Of a DNA stretch of 64,000 bases, positions 22,578 to 35,079 are shown piece by piece. Position 1 is the first letter of the stretch. Each line of letters opens with the position of its first letter. The notes beneath the pieces are model-generated. The model searched no databases, was not told where the DNA came from, and saw only the letters and a list, made by a program, of their open reading frames with translations. The stretch lies in NCBI GenBank assembly GCA_023935145.1, contig CM043698.1, positions 148,987,625-149,051,624 of the forward strand. The letters are read 5' to 3'. The position numbers were made by a program, and so were the translations under genes. Origin of the DNA: Bretschneidera sinensis (lineage: Eukaryota; Streptophyta; Magnoliopsida; Brassicales; Akaniaceae).

Positions 22578-24833
22578 TTGTTCATGTCACAATTTTTTTT
22601 TTGTGAATTTTTAAAATTAGACGTGAATAGTTTATTTTTAACTTGCCTTACGAAATGAATTTATTATAGTGTGCGCAAGTTAATCCATGATATTATTTTA
22701 TTATTAAAAAAACGATTGTATTTTAAAATTTTATATATAATCCTGAATTTCATATTCTCATTTACGTAATTACCTCACTAGTTTCTAGAATTACATAACT
22801 TATTTCAATTGGTCAAATTCTTTGATTATATTTTGAAATTAGTTTCTCTTTGTTTTGTGTAAAAAAAAATATAGCGGGGACAATTCTAATTAAAATTTCA
22901 TAACACTCTAAAAACCCTAATCAATCTAAAAACATGTTAAGAAACTTAGTGATAAATCATCTCATATCGATAGTGTAATGAAAAGAATTCTAGTATATGT
23001 ATGACCCTCATATAATCAGATATCTTTTTGAATCATAGAGTAGAAATATAACAAAATGGTATAAAAGCCAATCAAAATCCACTATCTTGCATGTGAATAT
23101 GTGATAATTAGGGCTCTCAACAAGATGGAACATTTAGTCCAATTATACCATGTTACGTGTTACATGGTTGACAAAAAGTATAAGCAAAATCTTCGTTAAT
23201 TTTTGGTGTGTTCATTAATTACTTGAATGCAATTATAACATCAATCTAAACTTTTGAAGATGAATATCAAAAAATTGATATTAAATTGTAATTATTATTA
23301 AATTTTAAAAAATATAACTATATTTTATTTAATTTTTATCATTTTCAATTGACATAATTTTTGACTGAATCTATTACTAATAATAAATCATACATTAATG
23401 AATAAGTCCAGCATACGGGTGGCATGATAACCAACCCAAAGACCCAAAAAAATGTGAGGCATCTCTTTTGAGAGAAAAAAGGTAGAATGTGACCCTGTCC
23501 TTATTGATTGTCTCTCTGGCTTTAAATCTCATTCGAAGATTCATTATGTTACCAAAGAGTGTGTTTTTCTTATGCCTACCTCTTGTCTTAATTTCCTTGA
23601 AAATTGGTAAAAAAAGAAAAATCGTTATAGAATTGAATACAAAAGTGCATATTATTTTGTAAATTTTACCTTAATTTTCATAATATAAATATTTTTCGTA
23701 ACTTATTCTTCATATGAAATTAATTACTTTCGTTAAGCAATGCAACAAATTAGAAAGAAAAATTATAAGATTATATATTATGAAGAATGTTTGTATTAGT
23801 ACCAGTCTGATATGGCCAATCTTCCTAATTCAAGCTCAAGGTTAAATTCTAGAAGCTCAACAAAGTATTTTTTATATTTTTCTCTCTCCCAGCTTTGATC
23901 GTCTTTCCATGGTCTTAGAGATTTGAAAATCTAATCAATTTAAAAAAAAATGAACTGGCCATCAATCAAACACTTTAAAAGAGAAAATTATTATTTTAGT
24001 ACATTTACTTGATCAGAATTAGGTTTGAGAGATTGATTGTGTGTGCAACTAGTATCTTAAAACAATAATCTAGTTGATATTTCTAATTATTTTCAAGATT
24101 TTTTATAAAAAAATTAATAAAAATGTTTCATAAATCCGTCAATATTATCATACTTTTCAAATCTCATATCCCAGTGCTAATTTACGAGTTTATTCAATTT
24201 ATAGAACGATTGTTTCTCCAACTCTAGATAATTAATATAATTATATTACGAATTTATTTGATTATATATCATCACTTCAAATAATATAATAAAACAAACA
24301 ATGTGAATGTAAAGACAAATACTTTGACTTCTCATTCATTGTGGTTGTAAAATGAAGCTTTTGTACGAAAATATATTTTTTAGTCTAAAAAATCTATTAA
24401 TAATTATCTTAATTTTATTAAAAAAAATATTATTTTTATTGTTTACTCGCATGTTGTTCAATTATCATTACTCTCCCTCTCCCTCTCCCTCTCAAGTATG
24501 TCATGTTTGGGAGTTTCGGGAAATAAATGGTTTTTAAAAGAAATAAAAAAGGAGAACAAAAAGACAAGGCAAACAGCCCCAATTACAGTAAAAAAACTTG
24601 TCCTCTATCCTTCATCATAAAACATTTATCACATTGTTGGATTCACTTGATTAACAAACAATAGGCTTTTGTTTTCATTCCACCTTTATCAAGTTTCTTT
24701 TTCTCTTCTTTCTACTGAGTATCTGCCTCTATCAGTAGTTAGGATGATGTTTGTCTTTTAATTCCTTTTGACAATAGAGCACATGGCTAATAAGTTTTTA
24801 TAATTAATCATTCCTATGTGTGAAAAAGAATGA
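22240..24833 (+). repeat. Lectin 3'-flank unit and start of its repeat
   Basis: 22255-22450 (CAATAGGCTTTTCTTTGCATTCCACC..., TATCTGCCTCCATCGGTAGTG, GTTTTTATAATTAATTATTC) recurs at 24655-24833 and 53930-54130. 22460-23250 recurs around 41460-41957 + 44229-44450. No gene was found. Open frames in it are short and AT-biased. Confidence 0.7.
22517..22573. repeat. (TA)n microsatellite
   Basis: About 28 uninterrupted TA units within the lectin 3'-flank repeat. The paralogous positions (41475 and 54170) lack the expansion. Confidence 0.95.
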
Positions 24834-24889
24834 AAAATGTCATGATTGGGAAACACGGGAGAAGAGGAAGACCAGCTGGAACATAGTCG

Positions 24890-25750
24890 AAAAAAGGTAA
24901 ATTTTTTGCCACTATATCACGGTTTGAAAGTGGGAACCGAGGGTTTCGGCCGGAATTTGCTTCCATTACAAAAACGTCAGTATGGATCCGGTTGTCCAGT
25001 CTTCCTTTAGAATACTACAAGGAAGAAATACTACTATTGATTGGTAACATGAGGACGGTTTGCTCGCGTCTGTGTGGAGGTCAATTTGAATAAGCCTATG
25101 GTTCCCAAGGTTTATGTGGATGGGCACTGGCAGGGAGTTGAATATGAGGGTCTAAATCTAATTTGCTTCGAGTGTGGTAGGCAGGGTCACTCCCCGTAGG
25201 GATGTTCATTTGTGAACCGGCAACCCCCAAGGGATAGGGCCGAACAAGGAGAGGCAACATGTCTCAGTGCAGAGGGAGAGAAGATCGAACAATGAATGGT
25301 AATATTACTAGTAAGTCTAGAGCAGAGGGGACTCAAATGGATGAGGATAATGATGATTTTGGCCTGTGGATGGTGGCGAAGCAGTGGGGAGGGCGAAGAG
25401 GTCTGAAAACACAAGGGATTGTTGTGGATAAATATGCACCTAACGATCAGGGTAGACCAAGTTACCTGACTAAAGGTGGTTCCCGCTTTGAGAGTTTAAA
25501 GGAATTGTATGACATCCAAGAGCAACATAGGATTGAGGATCGGGTTACGGATTTAAGCCTAGGAGATGTTGGGCTTCGGACTGGGCTTTCTAGGAGACGT
25601 CAAGAGGGTCTGCAAGATAATCAAGGTGGGCAACAAATGAATATGGACCCGGTTTGTCAAAATACAGCTAACTCTTTCTATCATGCCCCTAACATAAGGC
25701 TGGGGGAAGCTAATCCAGTACGTCTAAAAGTGGGGGAATCTGGTAGTTAG
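24890..25750 (+). pseudogene. LINE ORF1 remnant (DUF4283-like + CCHC knuckle)
   Basis: Plus-strand frames read SVWIRLSSLPLEYYKEE, then KPMVPKVYVDGHW, then a knuckle ICFECGRQGHSP-stop-GC (about 25157-25203), as in plant LINE/DUF4283 gag-like proteins. A frame from 25259 to 25750 continues with an acidic and Gly-rich tail (FGLWMV near its start). The knuckle is interrupted by a stop, the beginning of ORF1 is absent, and the sequence runs directly into LTR sequence near 25752-25764. Confidence 0.75.
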
Positions 25751-25763
25751 CCATGCTCACTAA

Positions 25764-26413
25764 GCCCAGCAGTTAGCCACGTTGGCACACCCAGCAGGTG
25801 CCAGTATTTCCCCATGTGTTTCACTCAGGCCTTTTGACAGCCCTGTGCGTCCACAGACATAAGCTAGCCATGCAGTCCGAGGAGTTGCATTCAATTGCGA
25901 GCAGTTCCGAGCTGTTGCAGCAGTTCAGCGCCTTCACATACTTTCCATGTGCTCAAACCTGCACACAGCATCCAAGCACCTAACCGACCTTCCACACATG
26001 CCACCTGCCATGCACACGCACATATGCCTTGCCCATGTTCTTTCCCGCGTGCGCACACATGCCACGCCCATGTGCCTTCCCGTGCACGTGCACATGCCAT
26101 GCCTATTTGCCTTCCCCCGTGCACACATGCCATGTCCATATGCCTTCCCCCGCGCGCACATGCTGGACCTTCCTCCTCGAGCCACGTCGAGCCTTGGTCG
26201 TTGGCCACCACCCAACGCTATGTTCCGAGCCAGTCAACCTTGTCCCGGTTATCCGGCCAAGACCCCACATAATTCATGCACCACTATAAGAGACCACTAC
26301 TACCTCAGACTGTTGCCTTGCTAAGGGGATGTGCACCGCACCTCCACCTCTTACTTGGCATGCTGTATGGGGCACCAATGCCATAACAATAACAGAACTT
26401 CAAGGGTCTAACA
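25764..26413 (-). repeat. 3' LTR of the chromodomain element (truncated)
   Basis: Matches 28837-29568. It carries a run of about 34-bp repeats (CACATGCCACGCCCATGTGCC-like, 26000-26165), also present in the other LTR (29110-29315). His/Cys/Ala-rich open frames here on both strands are products of that repeat. Confidence 0.85.
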
Positions 26414-26590
26414 TACCTCCCCCACCCAAAGAGACCGATGTCCTCATCGGAAGGGAAACAAGATAAGCTTTCACCTGGTCCTTAAACTGCCAAAGAGTAA
26501 CATCACGCTCCCATGAGGCATCCGCAATGCTTTCACCCTTCCATTAAACCAAGTAATCTGTCCGCCTATTCTTTTTGCTAGCACCCATTA
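26414..26590 (-). pseudogene. Chromodomain segment and polypurine tract
   Basis: The minus strand reads IMGASKKNRRTDYLV, a stop, WKGESIADASWE and then LWQF: a chromodomain (aromatic W and E landmarks) of the kind at the end of chromovirus integrases, which target chromatin. It is joined within one codon of the protease-side frame, with no RT, RNase H or integrase between. The purine-rich run before 26413 is the plus-strand primer. Confidence 0.78.
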
Positions 26591-27250
26591 TTCACTGATC
26601 AAGGATCTTCTCAACATCCTTGTAAAATTGCTTCCTTATCATGTGAGGGGCCTTTGGTAGAGCCTTTGTCCCTGGCTCGAGTTTTACCAAGGCAGCAACA
26701 CATGTTGATTCCTCCCGTTTCACACCCGTCTTTAGTTGTTTGACTGACAACTCACATGATCTCCCTTCGTTTTGTCTGTTATAAGCCGCTTGCACAAAGC
26801 AAGTCGAGCCAGTGTCACCCACCAACACACCTTGATGATGGGGCATCACCATAGCTCTAGCAGCCGTAAAGAATTCTATCTCAAGTATAAGATCAAAATC
26901 TTCGAGAGGGAGTACCGTCAAATTACACTCCCCTTGCCAGGTACCCATTTGGAGTGAACTAGTCGCCATACCTTTGACAGGCAAAGTCCCTAAGTTTATT
27001 GCCTTCAATTTGCTAGAACTTGCAGCCAAATCGAGGCTTAGCGGGTTTACAACCCGTTGTGCAACAAAATTATTCATTGTACCGATGTCCAACATGGCCA
27101 TGATCTCGCGCCCATTCATTCTAACAGCCACATACATCAAACCTTTACATTGCCCTTTCTTCTCCGCAGAGATGGTGTTGAGCAAGATTAAAGGATTGAC
27201 CCTCGTGGTGCAGTCACCGAGTCATCATCACCCTTCTCTTCATCTTGTTC
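26591..27250 (-). pseudogene. Retroviral-type aspartic protease domain
   Basis: A 197-residue open frame (27185-26592) contains MAMLDIGTMNNFV at the active-site position (family consensus D-T/S-G-A; here D-I-G-T) and a later EIEFF block in place of the usual GMDWL-type motif. It ends in RKQFYKDVEKILDQ and a stop before the chromodomain. The active-site substitutions make function unlikely. Confidence 0.72.
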
Positions 27251-28490
27251 TACCAATGCACTAAGCATTTCTCTCTTAGGACATTCTTTGGTTCTGTGGG
27301 GACTATTACAAAGGAAACATCCCTGATTCTTTCTTTTGTTCTGATTTGATAATGAGGCCTTAGACATGCTACCTTCATTACCATCATTCTTGTTGTTGTT
27401 CCATATCTTCCCATATTTAGAAGGTCCACTCTTTCCCTTCTTTCAATCTTCATGATTCTTCTTCTTGTTCTCATCCGAGTTTGAAGAAGACATGACAAAC
27501 TTGTAGTCTACTAACCCATCGGCCGCAACAAGTGCTGATGGTAAATCCTTTACTGATTAGCGCCTTAATTCTGTTTGTGCCCAAGGTTGCAATCCCAACA
27601 AAAAATTGAACAGCTTTTCGTCCTCCGACATGTTTTTAATGTCAAGCATCAAAGAACTAAATTCTTTGACATAGTCACAGGCAGTTCCAGTGTGCCTTAA
27701 CTTCCTGAGAGATTCCCTCGCAACCTAAGCTGAATTCTAAGGTATAAACTGATCCTTCAATTCTTCTTTCAGAGTATCCCACGTCTCAATCTTCGGTCGG
27801 CCTGCACTGACATCATCTTCCATCCTAGTGCTCCACCAAAGGTTTGCATCTCCCACAAGCTACATGCTAGTAATAGTCACTTTCTCTTCATCCGGAATAC
27901 AGGCAGCCTTGAAGTACTGCTCCATATCCCATAGAAAGTTCTCAAGATCCTTTGCATTTCGGGCACCATTGAAAGTCTTTGGTTCATGTACTTTAATTTT
28001 GAAATTAGACCCATCGCTTCCACTTCCTTGCACCATTGCCCTTTTTAGAAGAGCAACATCTTCCTCAAGGTTCTTAATAGTGGCACCAGACGAATCAGTC
28101 ATAGTTAGCATATCTGTTAAAGATTTATTGAACCTATCGTTAGTATCATGGATGAAATCCTTCAAGTTCATCTCCAACAATTTAAGGGCAGCACCATGCT
28201 CAGTCATCTGAATAACAAGTTCCGGAGCATCATCCACAAGGACACCAACAACACTTTCCACTCTTTCAACGACTATCTACAAAGCCAAGATCTCGTCTTG
28301 CTGCCTTTCCATTTGCATAGTGAGGCTAACGGAATCTTCTGCCTGAGAGGCACCCACAAAGTTTTCGAGCCGCGCTAGATAGTCTTGCAAGTCTACACCA
28401 ACCATAGTGGAATCGAACCCACCTTCAGCCAAACCTAGGACCTTTGGGTTTGGGTTATCAGAAAAATCTGCAGCCAAACCTGGCTCTGAT
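27251..28490 (-). pseudogene. Gag of the chromodomain element
   Basis: Frames from 28477 and 28261 read a gag with a long N-terminal helical region (LQDYLARLENFV, then ALKLLEMNLKDFIHDTNDRF), KVHEPKTFNGARNAKDLENFLWDMEQYF and further gag blocks. They end in a knuckle with CFLC...HRTKECPKREM near 27290-27250. At least one stop and several frame changes break it (for example at about 27860 and 27450). Confidence 0.75.
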
Positions 28491-28493
28491 ACT
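28481..28493 (-). other. Primer-binding site, one mismatch from the tRNA-Met type
   Basis: The minus strand reads TAGTATCAGAGCC a few bases inside the LTR. It differs from TGGTATCAGAGCC at one base. It fixes the inner LTR edge at 28497. Confidence 0.75.
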
Positions 28494-28496
28494 AAT

Positions 28497-29568
28497 TGTC
28501 ATAGGGTTAAGTTTTACCCCAACTTTTTACCTAATGATGGCGCTAAGTCTTGCACGTAGCCAACCACAACTCGAGGTTCGCCCAAGAAAAATGTTTAACT
28601 CATAAGGCCACAAACAAAGCACCAAGCACACACAAGCTTACGGGAAATCTCACCCAACCCTTTATTTCTTAATAAGGAAACAGATAATATAAGCAAAAAC
28701 TTTTAGACTGGGTCACAACAATAAGCACTCAATCCCCCGTGCCTTTGTGCCTCAGCCAAGCCTTGTATTTATAGGCAGCATAGACGGTTAACAGCCCTAA
28801 CCACAAAGAGCCACATAGACCAATATAACTTTGCTGACAAGCCCAGCAGTTAGCCACGCTGGCACACCTAGCAGATGCCATCATTTCCCCATGTGTTTCA
28901 CGCAGGCCTTTTAACAGCCTTATGCGTGCCCAGACACAAGTCAGTAATGCAATCCAAGCAGTTATGCGCAGTTGCGTACAGTTGCGCACAGTTAAACACA
29001 ATTGCGCTTAGTTGCGCACAGTTGTAAGCAATTCCTAGCAGTTCAGCGCCTTCACATACTTTCCATGTGCTCAAACCCGCATACAGCATCTGAACGCCTA
29101 ACTGACCATCCACACATGCTACCTGCCACGCACACCTGCATATACCTTGCCCATGTGACTTCCCGTGTGTGCACACATGCCACGCTTATATGCCTTCCCA
29201 CGCGCATGCACATGCCACCCCCTTGTGTCTTCCCGTGCACGCACACATTCCACCCTCATGTGCCTACCCGCGCGCGTACACTTTCTATGCCCATGTGTTT
29301 TCCCACGTACGCACATGCTGGGCCTTCCTCCCTGAGTCATGCCGAGTCTTTGTCGTTGGCTACCACCCAATGCCATGTTTTGAGCCAGTCAGCCTTGTCC
29401 CAGCCATTCGACCAAGACCCCACGTAAGTCAAGCACCACTATGAGGGACCACTGCTACCTCAGACTATTGCCTTGCTAAAGAGATGTGCACCGCACCCCC
29501 ACCTCTTGCTTGGCATGCCACAAGGCGCACCCATGTCGTAGCAATAACCAAACTTCAAGGGTCTAACA
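28497..29568 (-). repeat. 5' LTR of the chromodomain element (1072 bp)
   Basis: Begins (plus strand) TGTCATAGGG and ends GGGTCTAACA. Carries the 34-bp repeat run at 29110-29315. It is followed at 29569 by LINE endonuclease sequence. Confidence 0.85.
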
Positions 29569-32500
29569 TTATCATATCTAGTGTCAACATAGATGTTTTC
29601 CTGTTCACAACAGTTTATGCTAGATACGTTCATGTGTTTCGTTAAAAATTTTAGGATGAAATGGAGGTGATAGCTTAATTATTTCAGATTTACTGACTGA
29701 TGATGACAGATATGAATGAAGTTATTTCTAATAAAGAAAAGTAGGGGGTACTCCGGTTGCATGGTCCAGGCTTCGATGTTTCCAACAACATATTAATGAG
29801 TGTAGCCTTATTGATCTAGGCTATCATGGTCCAAATTTTACTTAGACAAATATATGGCAAGGTGTAGCACGCGTCCAAGAAAGGATTGACAGTGATTTTG
29901 GTAATGCTAAATGGCGGTTTCAAGTTCTGGATGCTTCAGTGCAACATCTTCCCTGTACTTCCTCTAATCATCATCCGATTTTAATCTGTTGTACTCCTGG
30001 CACTAGATTTGACCCAAATTTGAAACTGTTTCATTAGAAGGCTGCGTGGTCTACACATTCAGAATTTGAAAAGATGGTGAAAGAGAATTGAGATAAAGAG
30101 AGTGACATTGTTTCTTAAAATACTAAGGTTTTAGCCGAGAAACTGAAAGAATGGAATCATAAAGCATTTGGGAATATTTTTCGAAGAAAACGACAACTGA
30201 TAGCTCACCTTAAAGGTAATCAGTTAACACTAGCTAGAGGCTTATCTTAGTTTCTATCATAGATGGAAATGTCGTTGATCTCAAAGTTCAATCAGGTATT
30301 ACACCAGGAAGAATTACTGTGGTATTAGAAATCAAGTGTGAAATGGATGCAATTTGGAGAACGGAATACGTTTTTCTTCCACGTATCAACTTTTTTTCGT
30401 AGGCGTAGGAATAAAATAATTTCTCTGATGGATGATCATGATAACTGGTGTGATGAGAATGAAGAGTTAAAAAGGTTAGCGGTCTCATACTTTAAGAATT
30501 TTTATTTCCGTGACGATACTGCTTGTTCGGGTATTAATGCTGCAAATTTCCCCAAACTTGACAATGAGGATGTGACTCAGTTAGTAAGAGATGTGGAGAT
30601 GTAAGAGGCAAAATAGAGTTATTTAGTATGAAACCTTTCAAAGCTCTAGGTTCTGATGGGTTCCAAGCCGCTTTCTTTTAGAAGTATTGGTAGTGGGTTG
30701 CAGATTCAATATTTTGGTTGGTTTGTCAAGGGTTTACTTCGGGTGGAATTCCTCAGGAAATTAATCCCACATTACTTGTTCTCATTTCAAAAGTGCCAAA
30801 GCTTGAGAGAATCCAACAGTTTAGACCTATTAGTCTATATAATGTGGCATACAAAGTGGTCACCAAATATATTGTTTAGCGAATTAGTCCCTTGTTGGAG
30901 AAGTTAGTGGCGCCTGTTCAATGTAGATTTATCCCCGGTCACCAGTCCTCAGATAATGCTTTTGTGGCTCAAGAGATGTTGCATTCCATAGGGAAGAGAA
31001 AGGGTAGCGTCGGCTGGATGGTGTTAAAGACTGATATTGAGAAAGTATATGACCGTGTTAGTTGGGATTTTATTTGTAATATGCTGATCTCTTTTGGTTT
31101 CTTGGATGTTCTAACCCTTCTCATAATGTCTTGTGTCTTATCGGTTAGTATGGATATGCTTTGGAATAGGGATAAGTCGATGGTTTTCCTTATGAGAAAG
31201 GGCCTTAGACTAGGGGACCCATTGTCTTCGTATCTGTTTGTACTATGTATGGAAAGATTGGGTCATATGATTGAAGCTACACTCAAGGGGAAGCAGTGGG
31301 ATCCGATTCGTTTGGGTAGAAGGGGTGTTGAGCTGTCTCATATGTTCTCTACGGATAAACTTATCCTCTTTGCAAAAGCCTTTGTTCAGTAAGAAATTGT
31401 GGTAATGGAGTGTCTAGAAATGTTCTGTAAAGCCAGTGGTGAACGTGTGAACAAGAGCAAGTCGAAGATATTTTTCTCTCATAATGTTAGTTTTCTGTAG
31501 GCAAGGGAAATTAGTTCATGTTTGGGTATGGGGATGACAATCTACTTGGGGAAGTATTTAGGAGTAGCTTTGGTCCACTTGAGGGTGACTAAAGAGTTCT
31601 ATCGTAAACAGTTGGATAGAATCAATTCTAGGCTCAATGGTTGGAAGTCTCAGCATCTTTCTTTAGTAGGTCAGGCAACCCTCATTCAGTCAGTCACCTC
31701 GATAATTCCTTTGTGTATAATGCAAACTAAATCCTTACCTTTGGGAGTTTGTGATGAAATTGATCAGTTGAATAGAATATTTCTCTAGGGCAGTGACGAG
31801 GAAAAGAGAGCGATGCATCTCGTCAATTGGGAAAAGGTTTATAAGAGCAAGATAGATGGTGGTCTTGGTTTAAAACAAATGCATTGGATGAATATCGCTA
31901 TGCTTGTTAAGGTTGCTTAGAGGTTTTCGATTGAACCAAACAGTTGGTGGGTTCGGATGCTTAAAGCTAAATTTGGGGAGGATGATTCCAATTCCAGTAT
32001 GTTGATTAAGCATGGTTGTTCTTCGACTTGGAGAGGGGTAGTTCGAGCGTATGACTTTTTACAGGATGGTTTAATTTGGAGGATTGGTAATGGAAATTGG
32101 AGGCCACTAGTTTAGTTCTTAGGGATACTGGTATGGGAGTGGGGCTTGATGCAACTGTCAATCAATATCAGAATGAAGATAGGGTTGGGATTGGAATTTA
32201 ATCAAAGCCTTATTTACCATCTGAGGTAGCTGATAAAGTTTTGGGATATCCGTTAGCTAGGTTGATGGATATACCAGATAGAAGGATTTGGCGGCATTCC
32301 CCTAATGGTGTTTATTTTGTGCAGTCAATATACGTAGCATCGTGAACTGAGACCTCAGGAACTTCTGATGGTGGATGGAAGTCATTGTGGGGTTATTGGG
32401 TACCTAATAAATGGCGTTCTTTTGTTTAGTTAACCCGGATAGAGAGATTACTTTCAAATCAATTGCGAGCTCAACGTGGTATGGGTGATTTAGAGGCATG

Positions 32501-32810
32501 CCCATTCTATGGGTATTTAGTTGAGGACACGATCCACATTCTTAGGAACTGAATAGGCAAGAAAAGTTTGGGATCATTATAGGCCAGAAGAGGTGCTCCC
32601 TCTTTTCTTTATGGGCACACTATTGGAGTGAAATGATGAGAATCTCAGTGTGGATTCAGTGACAGAGGATGGGAGCCCGTGGCATGTGAAATTTCTAGCG
32701 ACTGTGTAGTTTATCTGGGTTCAAAGATGCAAACAGATCTTTGATCCATCATTAAGGCAATTATGTGCAATTTGGCAAATCGGGGTAACTTGGAATAGTG
32801 AAAACTTGTG
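29569..32810 (+). pseudogene. LINE ORF2: endonuclease C-terminal part and reverse transcriptase
   Basis: Endonuclease landmarks are FTTVYARY (29615), RIDSDFGNAKW (29880) and SSNHHPIL (about 29955; the family SDH reads SNH here). RT landmarks are KPFKALGSDGFQAAFF (30630), FRPISLYNVAYK (30820), CRFIPGHQSSDNAFVAQE (30920), LKTDIEKVYDRVSWDF (31025) and GLRLGDPLSSYLFVL (31203). At the active site the expected F/YADD reads FSTD (31345). A terminal region reads WRSFV...QRGMGDLEACPFYG (32413-32510). Stops and frame changes occur throughout. The copia-like element splits it at 32816. Confidence 0.85.
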
Positions 32811-32815
32811 TTTGG
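32811..32815. repeat. Target-site duplication TTTGG (left)
   Basis: The matching TTTGG is at 40795-40799. The two bracket an element with perfect TG/CA ends. LINE sequence resumes directly after the right copy. Confidence 0.9.
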
Positions 32816-32982
32816 TGTTAAATTTAAGAGAAGAAGTAAGACAATACAAAGAGAAGAATTGTATTGAATAGTGTAATTTACTTATAAGGGAGCTATCCTA
32901 TTTATACAAGCCAATAGGAGAGGCGAAGCTATACACAACCAATGTGGGACTAAACTAACTAAGCCCATATAATACATTAACA
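32816..32982 (-). repeat. 3' LTR of the copia-like element
   Basis: 167 bp, TGTTAAATTT...ATACATTAACA on the plus strand. It is followed by CCCCCCTCAAACTC, the complement of a polypurine tract. Confidence 0.92.
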
Positions 32983-32989
32983 TCCCCCC

Positions 32990-33200
32990 TCAAACTCAAG
33001 GCGGTAAGTGGGAGGTAAACTTGAGTTTGGAAACAAGAGAGTGAAAGCATCTAGATGGATGAGCCTTAGTGAAAATGTCAGCTGTCTGATCGACTGAACT
33101 GACGAATTGTAGACGAACCATATTCTGGAGAATGTGATAACGGATGAAGTGACAATCATCATTATGAGCAATCTGAATAGCACTCCTATTGTCACAGTAT
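32990..33200 (-). pseudogene. Copia RNase H C-terminal tail, copy 2
   Basis: The minus strand reads a YCDNRSAIQIAHND-like start in another frame and then VDQTADIFTKAHP and VSKLKFTSHLPP. This is the end of Ty1/copia polyproteins (DNKSAI...DQLADIFTK...SKL). A shift between the parts makes it non-functional. Confidence 0.75.
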
Positions 33201-33205
33201 ACAGG

Positions 33206-33335
33206 AGTGGCAGCTGAGGTAACGTCGATGGAGAACGAGACTTTAATTATAGTGATGTTGATGGAGCGGCAGCTGAGGTGACGTCGATGGAGAATAAGAC
33301 TCCGATTATAGTGACATCAATGGAGCGGCGCCTGA
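33206..33335. repeat. 59-bp minisatellite, left arm
   Basis: About two units of the GACGTCGATGGAGAAT.AGACTCCGATTATAGTGA type. The array continues at 39361 after the nested Athila-like element. Confidence 0.85.
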
Positions 33336-33340
33336 GATGA

Positions 33341-34534
33341 TGATAAGAGCCATAAAATACATCTCAACGATATTTAATTGTTAGCATTTTATGATTCTTC
33401 TCAGACTTTATTGCACTTTTATGTGTTGATAACTCTTAAGTAATATTATTGGACCGCTGACTTATTCCAGTATATTTTCAGGTATTTTGAGTCCAAAGAG
33501 AAGAAGAAGCGATCATTGTTTAAAAGCACCAAGATTCCATGCACGAAGAAGCATCGGAGTGGCTGTGGAGAGGAAAAACATGAAGAAAATCAGCAATCAG
33601 TGAGCACTGCAGTCCTCCTCAGCCGGCACCGCGGTGCCCAGAAGCTCGCCCAGCCAAATCATACCCAGCACCGCAGCGCCCATAAAGCAGCACTGCAGTG
33701 CGCACACGGGATTGTATCTCCAAGTTAGACTTTAATTAGAGTTTTAAACATTAGATTAAACCCAAGAACACCCTTGGACCTTTGAATTATAAATAGATTA
33801 CTTTAGGGTTTGAAATAGGGGAATTGGAGGCTAGACAAGAGTCCAAAGACTCAAGGAGGAACCCCATGGTCGTCTAATCTCCAAGCAAGGCGAAGGGATG
33901 AATCCCTAGGTGTATTCGTTCTTATTTTCTAGTCTTGATTCATTGTAGTTTGGATTTATTATCATTAAACATTGTTATGATTTACTTTTTAATCTAATTA
34001 GAACGTTTCCCTTTAATTCGATGATTACATCTTGCTCCCCCATATAAGTCTGTTACGCTCTTCTTATGTGATGTTGTTGAGGTGTGATTGAGTTCGATAA
34101 ATTTCTCTTATAGATTTATCCATTACTGCGGTATTGTCATTATGATATATTGTCGTTTCTTGATAATCTATAAGTTAGGTCATGTATGCTTGAAAGCAAA
34201 GAGTATTTCATAACAACTACATTAGGGTTTATATATGTGCTTTAATTGAATATTTGTCGATTACTTGTTTGGGATGTGAAACTTGTATTCGAGATAAAAA
34301 CAACTGAATCAAGATTAGAATAAGGCAACGAACCTGGGGAGGATTCCCGAACCCTTATTGTTCTCTATTATATTTACACAATTATTTCTCACTACTTCAA
34401 ACTCAGATTTTCTTGTTTAACTTTTATCGTTCGTTTTAAGGTTTGCACTTTCTCTTGTAGTTAATTTGTCTCCCTGTGGAATCGACACCGCAAAGTCATG
34501 CTACAACTACAGCATTATACTTTGGGCGTAATCA
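33341..34534 (+). repeat. 5' LTR of the Athila-like element (1194 bp)
   Basis: TGATAAGAGCCATAAAATAC at the start, GGGCGTAATCA at the end. It differs from the right LTR by scattered substitutions and short gaps, for example near 33660-33700. Confidence 0.92.
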
Positions 34535-35079
34535 AATTTTGGTGCCATTTCCGGGGAGACGCACTTAAGTACAAGGAAGATTGTCAACATTTGATATGAC
34601 AGTAGAAGAACTATAAATAGTTTTTCTTTTCAGCAACTGTAAAGGCGGTAACTTCGTTCCTTCTTTTAGCTTGCTGCATTATTTTTTTTATTTTTTTCCT
34701 TTCTTTCTTTTTATAGTATTTTTTATTATTGTTCTTTTTTCTAAGTTTTGATTTTCTGATTTTTTTTATTCTGTTTTATTTATTTCCTCTCTGATTCATT
34801 TAGTGTTTGCTTAGACTGAGAGATTTGCGAGGTAGATTCATTAGTGGACCCGAACTATAATTACCCTCTCCTTCCATGTCCGTTAGTGAAACCTCACTTA
34901 GATTAAACTATAGTGCACGGCCACACGAGAATTTAGAAGAAAAAAAAATTTTAACATAGCCGATAACCATAATGAGAATGTTGCTAGGACACTTCAGGAT
35001 TACCTCCAACCTACACGCACAGCCACACCATCATGCATTATGTTTCCAGCCAATACTCGCCAATTAGAGTTTAAAACAT

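Larger units (their letters stand above)
25764..29568 (-). mobile_element. Chromodomain gypsy element lacking RT and integrase, nested in the LINE
   Basis: Minus orientation: 5' LTR 29568-28497, primer-binding site, gag, knuckle, protease, then directly a chromodomain, polypurine tract (26430-26414) and a 3' LTR (26413-25764). The last LTR has lost its final part of about 340 bases. Since LINE sequence between ORF1 and the endonuclease middle is also missing, a deletion across the left junction is likely. LTR ends are TG/CA (TGTTAGACCC...CTATGACA on the minus strand). Confidence 0.82.

Noticed and set aside
25891..26324. Several overlapping His/Cys/Ala-rich open frames on both strands
   Set aside because: They are by-products of the 34-bp repeat run inside an LTR. 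The same happens at 29002-29444 in the partner LTR.
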